Source of the DNA: Candidatus Rokuibacteriota bacterium
GTDB lineage: Bacteria > Methylomirabilota > Methylomirabilia > Rokubacteriales > CSP1-6
Length of the DNA stretch: 36,782 nucleotides
Direction: 5' to 3'
NCBI GenBank assembly: GCA_003220615.1
Contig: QHTB01000169.1
Coordinates: forward strand, 1 to 36,782
Below the pieces are notes generated by a model. That model ran no database searches and had not been told where the DNA came from. It saw only the letters and a program-made list of their open reading frames with translations. Of this stretch, positions 1 to 7,053 are shown one piece after another; the first letter of the stretch is position 1, and the number at the start of each line of letters is the position of its first letter. A program made the position numbers and the translations under genes.

Positions 1-155
1 ATCTCGGGTCCCAGGATCTGCGTCAGTTCGATCGCGTCTCCGATGGGGCCATGTTGGCCGCGATGACGAACTATCGCGTCACCAGCCGCTTCATGAAGTC
101 CTGGGAGCTCGAGCAACTCCTGAGGATTGGCGAGATTGATCCGTGTTTTGTCCAT
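1..155 (-). CDS. Helix-hairpin-helix (ComEA-like) protein, partial at left edge
   Basis: The minus strand reads from an ATG at 155 to the window edge, giving 51 residues without a stop. Residues 5-48 match the ComEA-type double helix-hairpin-helix pattern: RINLANPQELLELPGL, then a second hairpin with HRGQHGPIGDAIELTQILG (compare INLNTASAEELxxLPGIG... and the xNGPFxxxEDLLxVxGIG half). Such domains bind DNA non-specifically in the backbone, in DNA uptake or repair proteins. Just upstream of the start is a strong purine-rich ribosome site, GAGGAGGAGAGAGGA. The C-terminus is missing, so full length and any partner domain are unknown. There is no signal peptide, so a cytoplasmic DNA-binding role is more likely than competence-type uptake. 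The family assignment is from visible pattern only. Confidence 0.6.
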   Translation of the reverse strand, partial: MDKTRINLANPQELLELPGLHEAAGDAIVRHRGQHGPIGDAIELTQILGPE

Positions 156-278
156 GCGTCCTCTCTCCTCCTCGAACGGTCCGTTGTCAGGATGCTACCC
201 GAGGGGGCACTCCTGAAGAACTACCGCAGTGAGGGTGACGTGCCTACTGGACCAACGTCCAATAGCGGCCGGCCGCCA

Positions 279-494
279 TCAGGCGGCTACCTTCACTTCT
301 TTCGTCGTGTGGGCGCATGCGGGGCAGATTGTCCATGCCCAGCCGATCCCCGGACGCAGGTAGACGCGAGAGACGAACATGCCGGCGCAGGCAGGGCTGG
401 CCGCCATCGCGTCACGATGATCGACGGAGGGCTCGTACGACCGGGACGAATTGACCTGCTGCGCCTCGTCGTGTCCGCAACGGTGCTCATCCAT
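279..494 (-). CDS. Small cysteine-containing protein (putative zinc ribbon)
   Basis: This 71-residue reading frame starts at ATG 494 with an AAGGA element about 7 bases upstream. Its C-terminal half has cysteines spaced as in a short zinc ribbon: a PACAG knuckle, then about 20 residues on an ICPACAHT knuckle, with a VSRVYLRPGIGWAWT strand between them. Early CGH and DEH residues could add ligands. I do not recognise a named family. It lies in a run of small minus-strand genes (also 1-155, 487-582, 652-798) facing away from the regulator at 868. It could be cytoplasmic and metal-binding. Existence is supported by the ribosome site and the ordered Cys spacing, but the frame is short. Confidence 0.45.
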   Translation of the reverse strand: MDEHRCGHDEAQQVNSSRSYEPSVDHRDAMAASPACAGMFVSRVYLRPGIGWAWTICPACAHTTKEVKVAA

Positions 495-582
495 CGCGCG
501 ACGTCCTTTCGGCCGCCACGGGGTTTCCGGCCCGACGGGTGAGCCCAGCGAGCTTGATGATGATCTCGCGCGTGCGCTTCAT
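487..582 (-). CDS. Possible 31-residue leader peptide coupled to the Cys protein
   Basis: A 31-codon frame starts at ATG 582 just after a GAGG purine run. It encodes a basic peptide beginning MKRTREIIIKLAGLTRRAG. Its TGA (489-487) lies just inside the start of the next gene, whose ATG is at 494-492, so the two would be translationally coupled. No family is recognised. It could be a real tiny protein, a coupling leader, or a remnant; only the ribosome site and the overlap support it. Confidence 0.25.
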   Translation of the reverse strand: MKRTREIIIKLAGLTRRAGNPVAAERTSRDG

Positions 583-651
583 GGGGATCCTCACTCACTG
601 AGCCGCGGTGGCCCATTGTCCGTCGGTGTTGTGCGTGCTCCCTTGACGCTC

Positions 652-798
652 TCAGGCATGCGTGTACCAGATGCTCCCGATCACGCCGAGAACGAGGTCC
701 CGGACCAACCCGTGGCCTCCGTCCTTCATCACGATGTTGGCCAGCCACCCCGTGAGCAGGCCCATCGCGATCCACGTCGAGAACATCACAGCATTCAT
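652..798 (-). CDS. Truncated GlsB/YeaQ/YmgE-family membrane protein
   Basis: The minus strand encodes 48 residues from ATG 798 to TGA 652-654. The segment STWIAMGLLTGWLANIVMK, a short GG-H-G turn and then LVRDLVLGVIGSI match the first transmembrane hairpin of the transglycosylase-associated (GlsB/YeaQ/YmgE) stress proteins, where the second helix normally runs LLGIVGALVGGWL. Family members are usually about 80 residues with three helices. This one ends WYTHA straight after the second helix starts, so about half the protein is missing. Neither alternative frame downstream continues the family pattern, so truncation rather than a simple frameshift is likely. It is divergent from the regulator at 868 and shares the AT-rich intergenic region with it. 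Family members are envelope stress proteins of unclear biochemical function. Confidence 0.5.
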   Translation of the reverse strand: MNAVMFSTWIAMGLLTGWLANIVMKDGGHGLVRDLVLGVIGSIWYTHA

Positions 799-821
799 CG
801 TGCGTCGCCTTGTTCTGCGCG

Positions 822-850
822 TTGAACTATATCACTACATATGCTATATA
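822..850 (+). promoter_or_regulatory. Sigma-70-like promoter of the regulator at 868
   Basis: TTGAAC at 822-827 is separated by 17 bases from TATATA at 845-850, close to the TTGACA-N17-TATAAT consensus. The predicted start of transcription is near 857, giving a leader of about ten bases with GGGAG (857-861) before the ATG at 868. The -10 box lies inside the inverted repeat at 845-868, so a protein bound there would block the promoter. Confidence 0.5.
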
Positions 851-868
851 ACAAATGGGAGTTATATA
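845..868. promoter_or_regulatory. Perfect 8-bp AT-rich inverted repeat, candidate operator
   Basis: TATATAAC (845-852) and GTTATATA (861-868) are perfect inverted copies with an 8-base spacer that holds most of the ribosome site. The repeat overlaps the -10 box on one side and the first base of the start codon on the other. That is a typical position for an autorepressor site. The ten-base string GTTATATATG at 861-870 recurs as its reverse complement at 7043-7052, in front of Hsp20. Confidence 0.45.
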
Positions 869-1095
869 TGAAAAGCAAGAGCCGAGTCCTCCTCATCCTG
901 CCCCAGGAGATCGTTGATCGGGCCCGGGTGTTTGCCGGTAAGGCGATGATCGCGCTCAAGCTGCCCGTCAGCCTGCAGATCGTCTTCCGGGCCCTCATCG
1001 AACACGGGCTGAAGCGGGGCGGCGACCAGGCGCTGCTCGCCAGCGTCGCGAGTGAGGCCACGGCGGTTCATAAGCGGCGGAGCCGCGCCGATTGA
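868..1095 (+). CDS. Small ribbon-helix-helix-like regulator
   Basis: The product is 75 residues from ATG 868. A longer frame opens at 841, but 868 has GGGAG at the correct spacing and the upstream codons lie in the promoter. The N-terminus RVLLILPQEIVDRARVFAG followed by VSLQIVFRALIEHGLKRG matches the strand - helix - helix layout of ribbon-helix-helix DNA-binding proteins (the RxSLxLPxELxxRxxxLA... SRSExIRxALREGL pattern). The tail is basic (HKRRSRAD). Such proteins are dimeric repressors that bind short palindromes, often in their own promoters, and an exact palindrome sits over this gene's -10 box. Family assignment is by pattern; function as a repressor is inference. It starts a plus-strand run with the lipoprotein at 1173 and the protein at 1441. 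Confidence 0.5.
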   Translation: MKSKSRVLLILPQEIVDRARVFAGKAMIALKLPVSLQIVFRALIEHGLKRGGDQALLASVASEATAVHKRRSRAD

Positions 1096-1172
1096 ACACC
1101 AGCCGGGCGCCCCAGCCGAGCCGCCGCGAGCAGCCGACCGCCCGGACGTGGGAACGCGGCCGGAGTGACGCA

Positions 1173-1430
1173 GTGGTCAAGTGGGTTGCAGCGACGGCGT
1201 GGGCGACGGTCGCGGCGGTGGTCGTGGGCTGCGCGCAGCCCGCGCCAGCCCTGACGACACCGGTGCCGCCGACGTCGCTGGCGGCGCCAGTGAGCACCGA
1301 CGAAGGAGAACGTCACGGCGGGGGCAAGACGAGCGTCGCCTACCATGAAGCTGGCCATGCGCTGGTCGCCGAATCGCGGGAGCACGCGGATCTCGCCGCG
1401 CTCCTGAAGTCCACGGAGGCTGAGCGGTGA
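1173..1430 (+). CDS. Short putative lipoprotein with FtsH-like HEAGH motif
   Basis: From GTG 1173 (CGGAG about 7 bases upstream) the frame encodes 85 residues. Residues 1-20 form a signal peptide with a hydrophobic Ala/Val stretch and a lipobox ending VVVGC, Cys20. After a Pro/Thr-rich linker, residues 54-65 read TSVAYHEAGHAL, nearly identical to the zinc-binding segment of the FtsH M41 peptidase (VAYHEAGHALVA). The rest of M41, including the third zinc ligand, is absent and the protein stops about 20 residues later. It may be a remnant of an FtsH gene fused to a secretion signal, or a tiny lipoprotein that kept the helix. An in-frame ATG at 1092 would add 27 non-hydrophobic residues and hide the signal peptide, so it is disfavoured. 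Peptidase activity is unlikely. Confidence 0.45.
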   Translation: MVKWVAATAWATVAAVVVGCAQPAPALTTPVPPTSLAAPVSTDEGERHGGGKTSVAYHEAGHALVAESREHADLAALLKSTEAER

Positions 1431-1440
1431 GAGGACTTGG

Positions 1441-1827
1441 ATGCTGAAGCCAAGGTCCGGGGTGGACGAGACGATCACCCGCTATCCGAGCACGGGCCCA
1501 ATCTTCCTCCAGGGGGGACCTCTCTACGTCGCCCGCCCGGGGCAGCTCTACGCGACCTATCCCGGGCTGACGCTCGAGGAGTACGCCGCGCTCAACAGTC
1601 TCGCCATCGAACGGCTTCTCGAGTCGCTCAACGCGGCCGCGGAGGCCGAGCAGTTCGCCCAGCGAACCGCGAGCCGTTCGCGGTCAGAAGGAGACGAGTC
1701 CGGCTGGCGGGCGCGGACGACTCCGCCGGCCGGCTCGATCGGCTACACCGGGAGCTATCGCGAGCCCTCCGCGGACGTCGTCGAAGTGTCCGTGGTCTCG
1801 GTGCTGGAGGCGCGCGGTCCGGATTAG
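1441..1827 (+). CDS. Hypothetical 128-residue protein
   Basis: ATG 1441 is preceded by GAGGA (1431-1435) and lies ten bases after the stop of the HEAGH lipoprotein, so the two are probably co-transcribed. The N-terminal part contains GPIFLQGGPLYVARPGQLY followed by LTLEEYAALNSLAIERLLESLNAAAEAEQF, a probable amphipathic helix. The C-terminal 50 residues are Arg/Ser/Gly-rich and look disordered. There is no signal peptide or membrane segment. I do not recognise the family. This frame has a balanced protein-like composition, unlike the Arg-rich alternative frame at 1437-1841. Confidence 0.45.
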   Translation: MLKPRSGVDETITRYPSTGPIFLQGGPLYVARPGQLYATYPGLTLEEYAALNSLAIERLLESLNAAAEAEQFAQRTASRSRSEGDESGWRARTTPPAGSIGYTGSYREPSADVVEVSVVSVLEARGPD

Positions 1828-1871
1828 ATTTCGGCTCTTAGGGCGGTCGATCATGGTGCTGGTCTGCGAAC

Positions 1872-2591
1872 ATGCGTTCGCATCCCGTTGGACCCGAGGA
1901 CGCCGTGGAGGCACTTCAAGAGTTCGTCGACAACTCTACGTACCTGGGCATTTTCGCCGTGCTCCTGCTCGGGAGCCTGGGAGTGCCAATCCCAGAGGAA
2001 ATGCCGATCATCGCGGCCGCCGTGTTGAGCCACGAGGGTATCGTCCGGTGGTGGCTTGCGCTGCCCGTCTGCCTGCTGGGGGTGCTATCCGGCGACATGG
2101 TGCTCTACTGGGTCGGCCGGCACTGGGGTGAGCAGGTCCTCAACTGGCGACTGGTCCGGCTCGTACTGTCGCCCGCGCGGTCGCAGTGGCTGAAGGCAGC
2201 GTATCGACGGCATGCACTGAAGACCGTCGTCACGGCGCGGCACGTCATGGGACTCCGCGCCGCCGCGTTTCTGACCGCGGGCAGTGCGAGCGTCCCGTTC
2301 TGGAAGTTCGTGGTGGCGGACGCGGGCGCCGCCGTACTCGGCGTCCCGTTGGCGTTCGGGTTGGCTTACTTCTTCACGGATCAGATCAAAGCCATCATGG
2401 CCGATGTGCACCGGGCAGAGCGTTGGCTCGGTCTCGCAGGCCTCCTGGCGCTAGCGGCGATGCTGGTCGTCGGGGTGTGGCGATGGCATCGTCGCGTCGG
2501 GAAGGAGCGTCTGGACAGGAACCGGCCATTCGCCGCCGCCCTGAGCGCTCGGGACGGCGACGTATCGCCGGGTCGAAGGACGAGCGAATAG
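1872..2591 (+). CDS. DedA-family membrane protein
   Basis: This 239-residue polytopic protein shows the DedA (SNARE-associated/VTT) signature. It has LLLGSLGVPIPEEMPIIAAA near residues 37-55, GDMVLYWVGRHWGEQ near 88-102, and TARHVMGLRAAAFLTAGSAS near 133-152, the equivalent of the RFxPGxR half. Four to five hydrophobic segments are visible. DedA proteins act in the inner membrane, in undecaprenyl-phosphate or phospholipid flipping and in maintaining proton motive force. The stop TAG overlaps the GTG of the next gene (TAGTG), an acyltransferase, so the pair is translationally coupled and probably acts in membrane lipid handling. The start is uncertain: ATG 1872 has no clear ribosome site, and GTG 1905, preceded by GAGGA, is an alternative. 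Length is normal for the family. Confidence 0.85.
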   Translation: MRSHPVGPEDAVEALQEFVDNSTYLGIFAVLLLGSLGVPIPEEMPIIAAAVLSHEGIVRWWLALPVCLLGVLSGDMVLYWVGRHWGEQVLNWRLVRLVLSPARSQWLKAAYRRHALKTVVTARHVMGLRAAAFLTAGSASVPFWKFVVADAGAAVLGVPLAFGLAYFFTDQIKAIMADVHRAERWLGLAGLLALAAMLVVGVWRWHRRVGKERLDRNRPFAAALSARDGDVSPGRRTSE

Positions 2592-4108
2592 TGGACCCCT
2601 TCTACGCCGTCGTGAGGGTGATCGCGCGGTTCTGGATCTGGTTTTTCTTCGAGCGCGTCGAGGTCCGGCACCCCGAGCGGGTACCGTCGATGGGTCCGGT
2701 GCTGCTCTGCATCAACCATCCGAACAACCTGATCGACTCGCTGCTCGTGGGGTCAGTCCTCCCGCGGAAGGTGCACTACCTCGCCACCGCCGCGCTCTTC
2801 CGGAACCCGCTCATCGCGCGGTTCCTCGTCGCGTTGGGGGTGATTCCCGTCTACCGGAAGGCGGACGACCCGGACAAGATGGATCGCAACATGGAGATGT
2901 TCGCGGCGTGCGACGAGGCATTCGGCCGCGGGAGGCTCATCGCCATCTATCCCGAAGGCGCCACCCGCGCGGAGGCGCACGTGCAGCGGATCAAGACGGG
3001 CGCGGCGCGGATCGCGCTCGGTTATGAAGCGCACGCTCCGGAGCGCCTCACGGTCGTGGCGGTAGGGCTCAGTTTCGAGGCCCGTAAGAGGTTCCGCGGG
3101 CGCGTCCTCGTCTCTTTCGGCGAGCCGGTCGACCTCTCGTCGTACCTCGCCCTCTACCGCGAGGAGCCGGCGAAGGCGCTGCATACGCTCACGACGGCGA
3201 TCCAGCGGGCGATGGAGCGCGAGGTCGTCCACGTCGAGCGCATCGACACGGCGGCGCTCGCTCGCGCCGTGGAGGCGATCTATCGCGGCGAGCTCGAGCA
3301 TGAGCTGTGGGAGGAGCGCAGGCTCTCGGATCGGCAGATCGACCCGTTCCAGCTCTCCGGGTCGTTCGCGGACGCGGTCGAGCACCTTCGCGAACGGGAT
3401 CCGGAACGCATCGAGCGGCTCTGGCAGCGGATTCTTGGTTATCACGCCGGACTTGCCGCCCACCGGCTCCGTGACGAGGCGGTGCGGACTCGCCTCGAGC
3501 GCACGGCGGAGCGGCAGCGGGTTGCACGGTCATGGCAGACGATCGTGAGCCTCCCGCTCTTCGCCTACGGTGCGGCGGTGAACTTTCTGCCGTACTACCT
3601 ACCCGGGTGGCTCGCGCGGCGGATGTCACGCAGGCAGACGGACTACGCGACCATCCGGCTCCTCGCGAGTGTCGCCGCGTTCCCGCTCTTCTGGTCGCTC
3701 GAGACGTCGCTCGTCGGGTGGGCGGGCGGTCTCCGCTGGGCGCTCGCCTTCTTCCTTTCACTCCCGCTCGGGGGTCTGATCGCGTATCGGTATCTGGTGG
3801 GCACAGGGCGCTTGCGCCACCAGCTCAGGTTCGGCGCGCTCCTCCTCACGCGCGCTCAGGAAGCGAGGCGCCTCCTCGCGGAGCGCCGCGAGCTCGTCGA
3901 GGAACTCGAGCGCGCCAGGCGCGACTACGCCGGGGGGCGCGAAAGGACCAAGCTTTTGAACCAGACGCCGGCCGCCGTCAAATCATGCGGAAATGCCGAA
4001 GCGCCTCTTCGATCGCCTCACGCTTTTCGGACGGGCACGGCTCGATGTCACGATCACGACGGGCCCGGTTCGCCCCACGCAGCGTCGGTACGCCATGAAC
4101 CTCCTTGA
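2591..4108 (+). CDS. PlsC-type glycerolipid acyltransferase with C-terminal membrane segments
   Basis: From GTG 2591, which shares a base with the DedA stop, the frame encodes 505 residues. Acyltransferase motifs are clear. Block I is NHPNNLID (His43, Asp49), the H-x5-D spacing of the Gpt2/Sct1-like subgroup rather than the usual H-x4-D; block III is IAIYPEGATR near residue 120. The middle (about 190-310) is helical and charged. Residues about 315-425 hold three to four hydrophobic segments, and the end is an Arg/Glu-rich coiled region. The likely role is acyl transfer to glycerol-phosphate or lysophospholipid at the inner membrane. The last 45 or so residues, past the KLLNQT at about 3960, look like read-through and overlap the minus-strand gene at 3978-4187. 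The original stop may have been lost. Confidence 0.8.
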   Translation: MDPFYAVVRVIARFWIWFFFERVEVRHPERVPSMGPVLLCINHPNNLIDSLLVGSVLPRKVHYLATAALFRNPLIARFLVALGVIPVYRKADDPDKMDRNMEMFAACDEAFGRGRLIAIYPEGATRAEAHVQRIKTGAARIALGYEAHAPERLTVVAVGLSFEARKRFRGRVLVSFGEPVDLSSYLALYREEPAKALHTLTTAIQRAMEREVVHVERIDTAALARAVEAIYRGELEHELWEERRLSDRQIDPFQLSGSFADAVEHLRERDPERIERLWQRILGYHAGLAAHRLRDEAVRTRLERTAERQRVARSWQTIVSLPLFAYGAAVNFLPYYLPGWLARRMSRRQTDYATIRLLASVAAFPLFWSLETSLVGWAGGLRWALAFFLSLPLGGLIAYRYLVGTGRLRHQLRFGALLLTRAQEARRLLAERRELVEELERARRDYAGGRERTKLLNQTPAAVKSCGNAEAPLRSPHAFRTGTARCHDHDGPGSPHAASVRHEPP

Positions 4109-4187
4109 CATGAGCGATCCACCCCGTTTTCGGGATGAAGCCGTGGTGATGCTGCACGAACTTCTGAATCCCGGCGTCCGTGGCCAT
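3978..4187 (-). CDS. Conserved small protein (PKTxWIAHVKE family), function unknown
   Basis: The product is 69 residues from ATG 4187 with GGAGG 7 bases upstream. The sequence has HHGFIPKTGWIAHVKEVHG in the first half and PCPSEKREAIEEALRHFRMI at the end. I recognise this as a widespread small protein type in which PKTxWIAHxKE, PCPxEKRxAIExAxRHFxM and a central basic loop are conserved; no function is known to me. It is cytoplasmic by composition. It converges on and overlaps the acyltransferase 3' end by about 130 bases. It is followed on the same strand, 42 bases upstream of its start, by the 3' end of the P-type ATPase gene, so it may be co-transcribed with that transporter. Confidence 0.7.
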   Translation of the reverse strand: MATDAGIQKFVQHHHGFIPKTGWIAHVKEVHGVPTLRGANRARRDRDIEPCPSEKREAIEEALRHFRMI

Positions 4188-4229
4188 TTCCTGTCCTCCA
4201 CGATGGTGCCTTCCTGGATGAGGGGGGAC

Positions 4230-6836
4230 CTACGTTGCTGGCGTGACTGATTCCGTCGCAGGTGTTGCGGGGCCCATGCCGAGCAGTTTGCGCATCAGTC
4301 GGCGTTTGACCACCTCGACAAGGACGAGATAGGTCATGGTGACTCCGCCGAGAAACACGAAGTACGCGCCCGGGAGTGGCACGAGGCCGAGCGTAGCGGC
4401 CAGCGGCGTGAAGGGCAAGATCACGCCGATCAGCACCACGAGCACCGTGGTCACCGCCAGCGGGAGGCTCGGCCGACTGCGCAAGGGACTGCCGGCGGTC
4501 CGGATGACGAAGAGGACGAGCGTCTGCGTCGCGAGCGACTCGACGAACCAGCCCGTCTGGAACAGCGCCTCGGAGGCCCGGAAGACCCACAGCAGCACTC
4601 CAAACGTGAGGAAGTCGTAGATCGAGCTGATAGGCCCGATCACCACCATGAACCTCTGGATAATTCCGATGTTCCACCGCTGCGGGGTCCGGATGAAGGC
4701 ATCGTCGACATTGTCGGAGGGGATCGTGATCTGGGCGAGATCGTAGAGGAAATTGTTCAGTAATATTTGCGTGGGCAGCATCGGCAGGAACGGCAGGAAG
4801 AGGAACGCGCCCGCCATGCTGAACATGTTGCCGAAGTTCGAGCTCGTCCCCATCAGCAGGTACTTCATCACGTTGCCGAAGGCCCGCCGGCCCTCGAGAA
4901 TTCCGGCGTGGAGGACGTCCAGGTCGCGTTCAAGCAGGATGATGTCGGCCGCGTCCTTGGCGACGTCGACGGCGGTCGCGACGGACACGCCGACGTCCGC
5001 CGTGTGGATGGAGGGCGCGTCGTTGATGCCGTCGCCCAGGAAGCCGACGACGTGATTGCGACTCTTGAGCGCGAGGATGATCCGGTTTTTCTGCGCGGGT
5101 GAAACGCGGGCGAAGACGGTCGTGTGCTCAGCCACCGCAGCGAGAGCACTGTCGGTCATGCGCTCGATCTCGTCGCCACCGACGATGCGGGCACTGTCGA
5201 GGCCTACCTGACCGCAGACGTGCTGGGCGACAAGCTCGTTGTCGCCGGTGAGGATCTTCACCACGACGCCGTCGCGGCGGAGCGCGCGGAGCGTCTCGGC
5301 GACGCCTTCCATCGGCGGATCGAAGAAGGTTACGAAGCCGGCGAGCACGAGCTCACACTCGTCGCGGGCAGAATACATGGCCTGGAGCGGCGCCACCGCG
5401 TAGGCGACGGCCAAGACCCGAGATCCTTGAGCGCTCAACTCGCGGTAGGTCGCTTCGCAGCGCGCCCGCGTCGCCTCATCGAGCGCGGCCCGGCGATCGT
5501 CGACCTCGTATGTCGTGCAGCAGGCGATGACGCCCTCCGGAGCCCCTTTCGTGATCAGCAGGCGCCCGCCGCTGTTCTCGACGACGACGGAGAGGCGCCG
5601 GCGCTCGAAGTCGAACGGGATCTCGTCGATCTTTCGGTATCCGCTGATGCCGGCCCCGCCGCGCTTGAGAATCGCCTCGTCGAGGGGACTCTTGATGCCA
5701 GTTTGGTGGGAGCTGTTGACATAGGCGAGGGTAAACGGCCGCTCCGATACCTGGCCGAACGGGTCAAGGTGCCGGTCGAGCATCATGTCTCCGCTCGTGA
5801 GCGTGCCGGTCTTGTCACTGCAGAGAACGTCCATGCTGCCGAAGTTCTCGATCGCCTCGAGATGCTTGACGATCACCTTCTGGCGCGCCATGTGCGCGGC
5901 TCCGCGAGAGAGGGTGACGGCGCTGATCATGGGCAGGAACTCGGGCGTCAGGCCCACCGCGAGCGCCACCGCGAAGAGCAGCGATTCGAGAAACGCGTGA
6001 TGCAGGAGCGCGCCGGCCAGAAGCACGAAGAGAACGAGGAAGAACACCGTGCGCATGATGAGGAGCGCGAACTGGCGGGTGCCGCGCTCGAACTCCGTCT
6101 CGGGCGGACGCATCGACAGGCGCGCGGCAATGTCGCCAAACGCGGTCGCGGGCCCCGTCGCGACGACCAGCGCCGTCGCCGTCCCGCTCACGACCGATGT
6201 GCCGAGGAAGACGACGTTGCGTGCATCCGCCGGCTGACGCGGGGCGACCTCGATGTCGCCCGCGTCCTTCTCGGCCGGCATCGACTCGCCCGTGAGTGCG
6301 GCCTGCTGGACGTGGAGGTCACGGGCCTCGAGCAGACGGGCGTCGGCAGGAACGCGATCGCCGGCCGCCAGTCGGACGATGTCCCCGGGGACCAGCTCGC
6401 GCCGTCGAATCTCGCTCCAGGTTCCGTCGCGGAGGGCGGTTGCCGTCGGCGCCACGGCGTCACGCAGCCGCTCCGCCACGCGATGGGAGCGATAGGTCTG
6501 AACGAAGTTGAGCGCCACACTCAGCGCCACCATGAGGACGATGATGGAGGCGTTGACCCGCTCGCCGAGCACGGCGGAGGCGAGGCTCGCGATCAGGAGG
6601 ATGATGACTAACGGATTCGCCAGAAGCAGGAGGATCTGGACGAGGCCGGCCGTGCGCGGCGCTCGCGCAGGCTCGTTCGGCCCGACCTCGCCGAGCCTCC
6701 GGCGCGCCTCGTCGGCGGTCAAGCCTCGGCGTGAGGCGTGGAGCTCCGCAAGCAGCGCGTCGACGGGGCCGTGTGGCACCGTCACGGCTGGCGACGCCTC
6801 AGCAATGCGGCCCGTTGGGCCGCCGGCCCTGTTCAC
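4230..6836 (-). CDS. mgtA: MgtA-type P-type ATPase (magnesium-importing, P3B)
   Basis: An 868-residue P-type ATPase. Landmarks are the N-terminal cation-ATPase domain (about 20-65), the actuator loop TGES at 182-185, the membrane motif VGLTPEFLPMISAVTLSRGA near 295-313, the phosphorylation site DKTGT at 341-345 (Asp341), KGAPEG in the nucleotide domain near 430, the hinge GDGINDAP at 601-608, and six further membrane segments at the C-terminus. LTPExLPMI, the SSNFGNMFSMAGAFLFLPFLPMLP stretch and LYDLAQITIP are specific to MgtA/MgtB rather than calcium or heavy-metal pumps. It would import magnesium down its electrical gradient using ATP in the inner membrane. Length is slightly below the usual 890-900, mainly from a short N-terminus. 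It is divergent from Hsp20, with 265 bases between the start codons. No strong ribosome site is visible at ATG 6836. Confidence 0.9.
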   Translation of the reverse strand: MNRAGGPTGRIAEASPAVTVPHGPVDALLAELHASRRGLTADEARRRLGEVGPNEPARAPRTAGLVQILLLLANPLVIILLIASLASAVLGERVNASIIVLMVALSVALNFVQTYRSHRVAERLRDAVAPTATALRDGTWSEIRRRELVPGDIVRLAAGDRVPADARLLEARDLHVQQAALTGESMPAEKDAGDIEVAPRQPADARNVVFLGTSVVSGTATALVVATGPATAFGDIAARLSMRPPETEFERGTRQFALLIMRTVFFLVLFVLLAGALLHHAFLESLLFAVALAVGLTPEFLPMISAVTLSRGAAHMARQKVIVKHLEAIENFGSMDVLCSDKTGTLTSGDMMLDRHLDPFGQVSERPFTLAYVNSSHQTGIKSPLDEAILKRGGAGISGYRKIDEIPFDFERRRLSVVVENSGGRLLITKGAPEGVIACCTTYEVDDRRAALDEATRARCEATYRELSAQGSRVLAVAYAVAPLQAMYSARDECELVLAGFVTFFDPPMEGVAETLRALRRDGVVVKILTGDNELVAQHVCGQVGLDSARIVGGDEIERMTDSALAAVAEHTTVFARVSPAQKNRIILALKSRNHVVGFLGDGINDAPSIHTADVGVSVATAVDVAKDAADIILLERDLDVLHAGILEGRRAFGNVMKYLLMGTSSNFGNMFSMAGAFLFLPFLPMLPTQILLNNFLYDLAQITIPSDNVDDAFIRTPQRWNIGIIQRFMVVIGPISSIYDFLTFGVLLWVFRASEALFQTGWFVESLATQTLVLFVIRTAGSPLRSRPSLPLAVTTVLVVLIGVILPFTPLAATLGLVPLPGAYFVFLGGVTMTYLVLVEVVKRRLMRKLLGMGPATPATESVTPAT

Positions 6837-7014
6837 GCTGACGTTCGCCGGTCACTCCGAGCCCCGGATGACGTATGAATGGTGATCCTACCCTGCAAGG
6901 CTCCTTAGGCGCTCTTTTGGTGACGGCGATCCTAGCTGGGGCCGTGTAAGCTGCCGCTACCTCCGCAGCAAGTCGTAGCCCGGGCCCCAAATGGCACAGG
7001 CCTACTACTCGTAA

Positions 7015-7043
7015 TTGACATTAATTATATAATATGTTATTAC
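7015..7043 (+). promoter_or_regulatory. Sigma-70-like promoter of Hsp20
   Basis: A perfect TTGACA (7015-7020) is followed after 17 bases by TATTAC (7038-7043) in an otherwise GC-rich genome. A closer TATAAT at 7028-7033 is only 7 bases from the -35 box and so is not its partner. The predicted start of transcription is near 7050, giving a leader of about 50 bases before ATG 7102. Confidence 0.45.
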
Positions 7044-7052
7044 ATATATAAC
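7036..7052. promoter_or_regulatory. AT-rich palindrome over the Hsp20 -10 region
   Basis: GTTAT (7036-7040) and ATAAC (7048-7052) are inverted around TACATAT, giving a 17-bp imperfect palindrome over the proposed -10 box. Its right part, CATATATAAC, is the exact reverse complement of 861-870 at the regulator promoter, so both promoters may be read by the same protein. Confidence 0.4.
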
Positions 7053-7053
7053 G

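Noticed and set aside
51..542. A long plus-strand open frame at the left edge
   Set aside because: Low-complexity, Arg/Gly-rich C-terminal half, no ribosome site, and it is antisense to better supported minus-strand genes (1-155, 279-494).
845..870. RNA thermometer at the regulator start (AT-only stem enclosing the ribosome site)
   Set aside because: The left arm overlaps the best -10 box, so it would probably not be transcribed; a DNA operator explains it better.
5124..6611. 495-codon plus-strand frame inside the P-type ATPase
   Set aside because: Composition (Arg, Ala, Glu, His rich) and exact antisense position show it is a shadow of the ATPase codons in a high-GC genome.
6837..7014. Magnesium riboswitch (M-box) upstream of mgtA
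   Set aside because: I compared the minus-strand leader with the M-box core by eye and found no convincing match. A covariance-model search would settle it.
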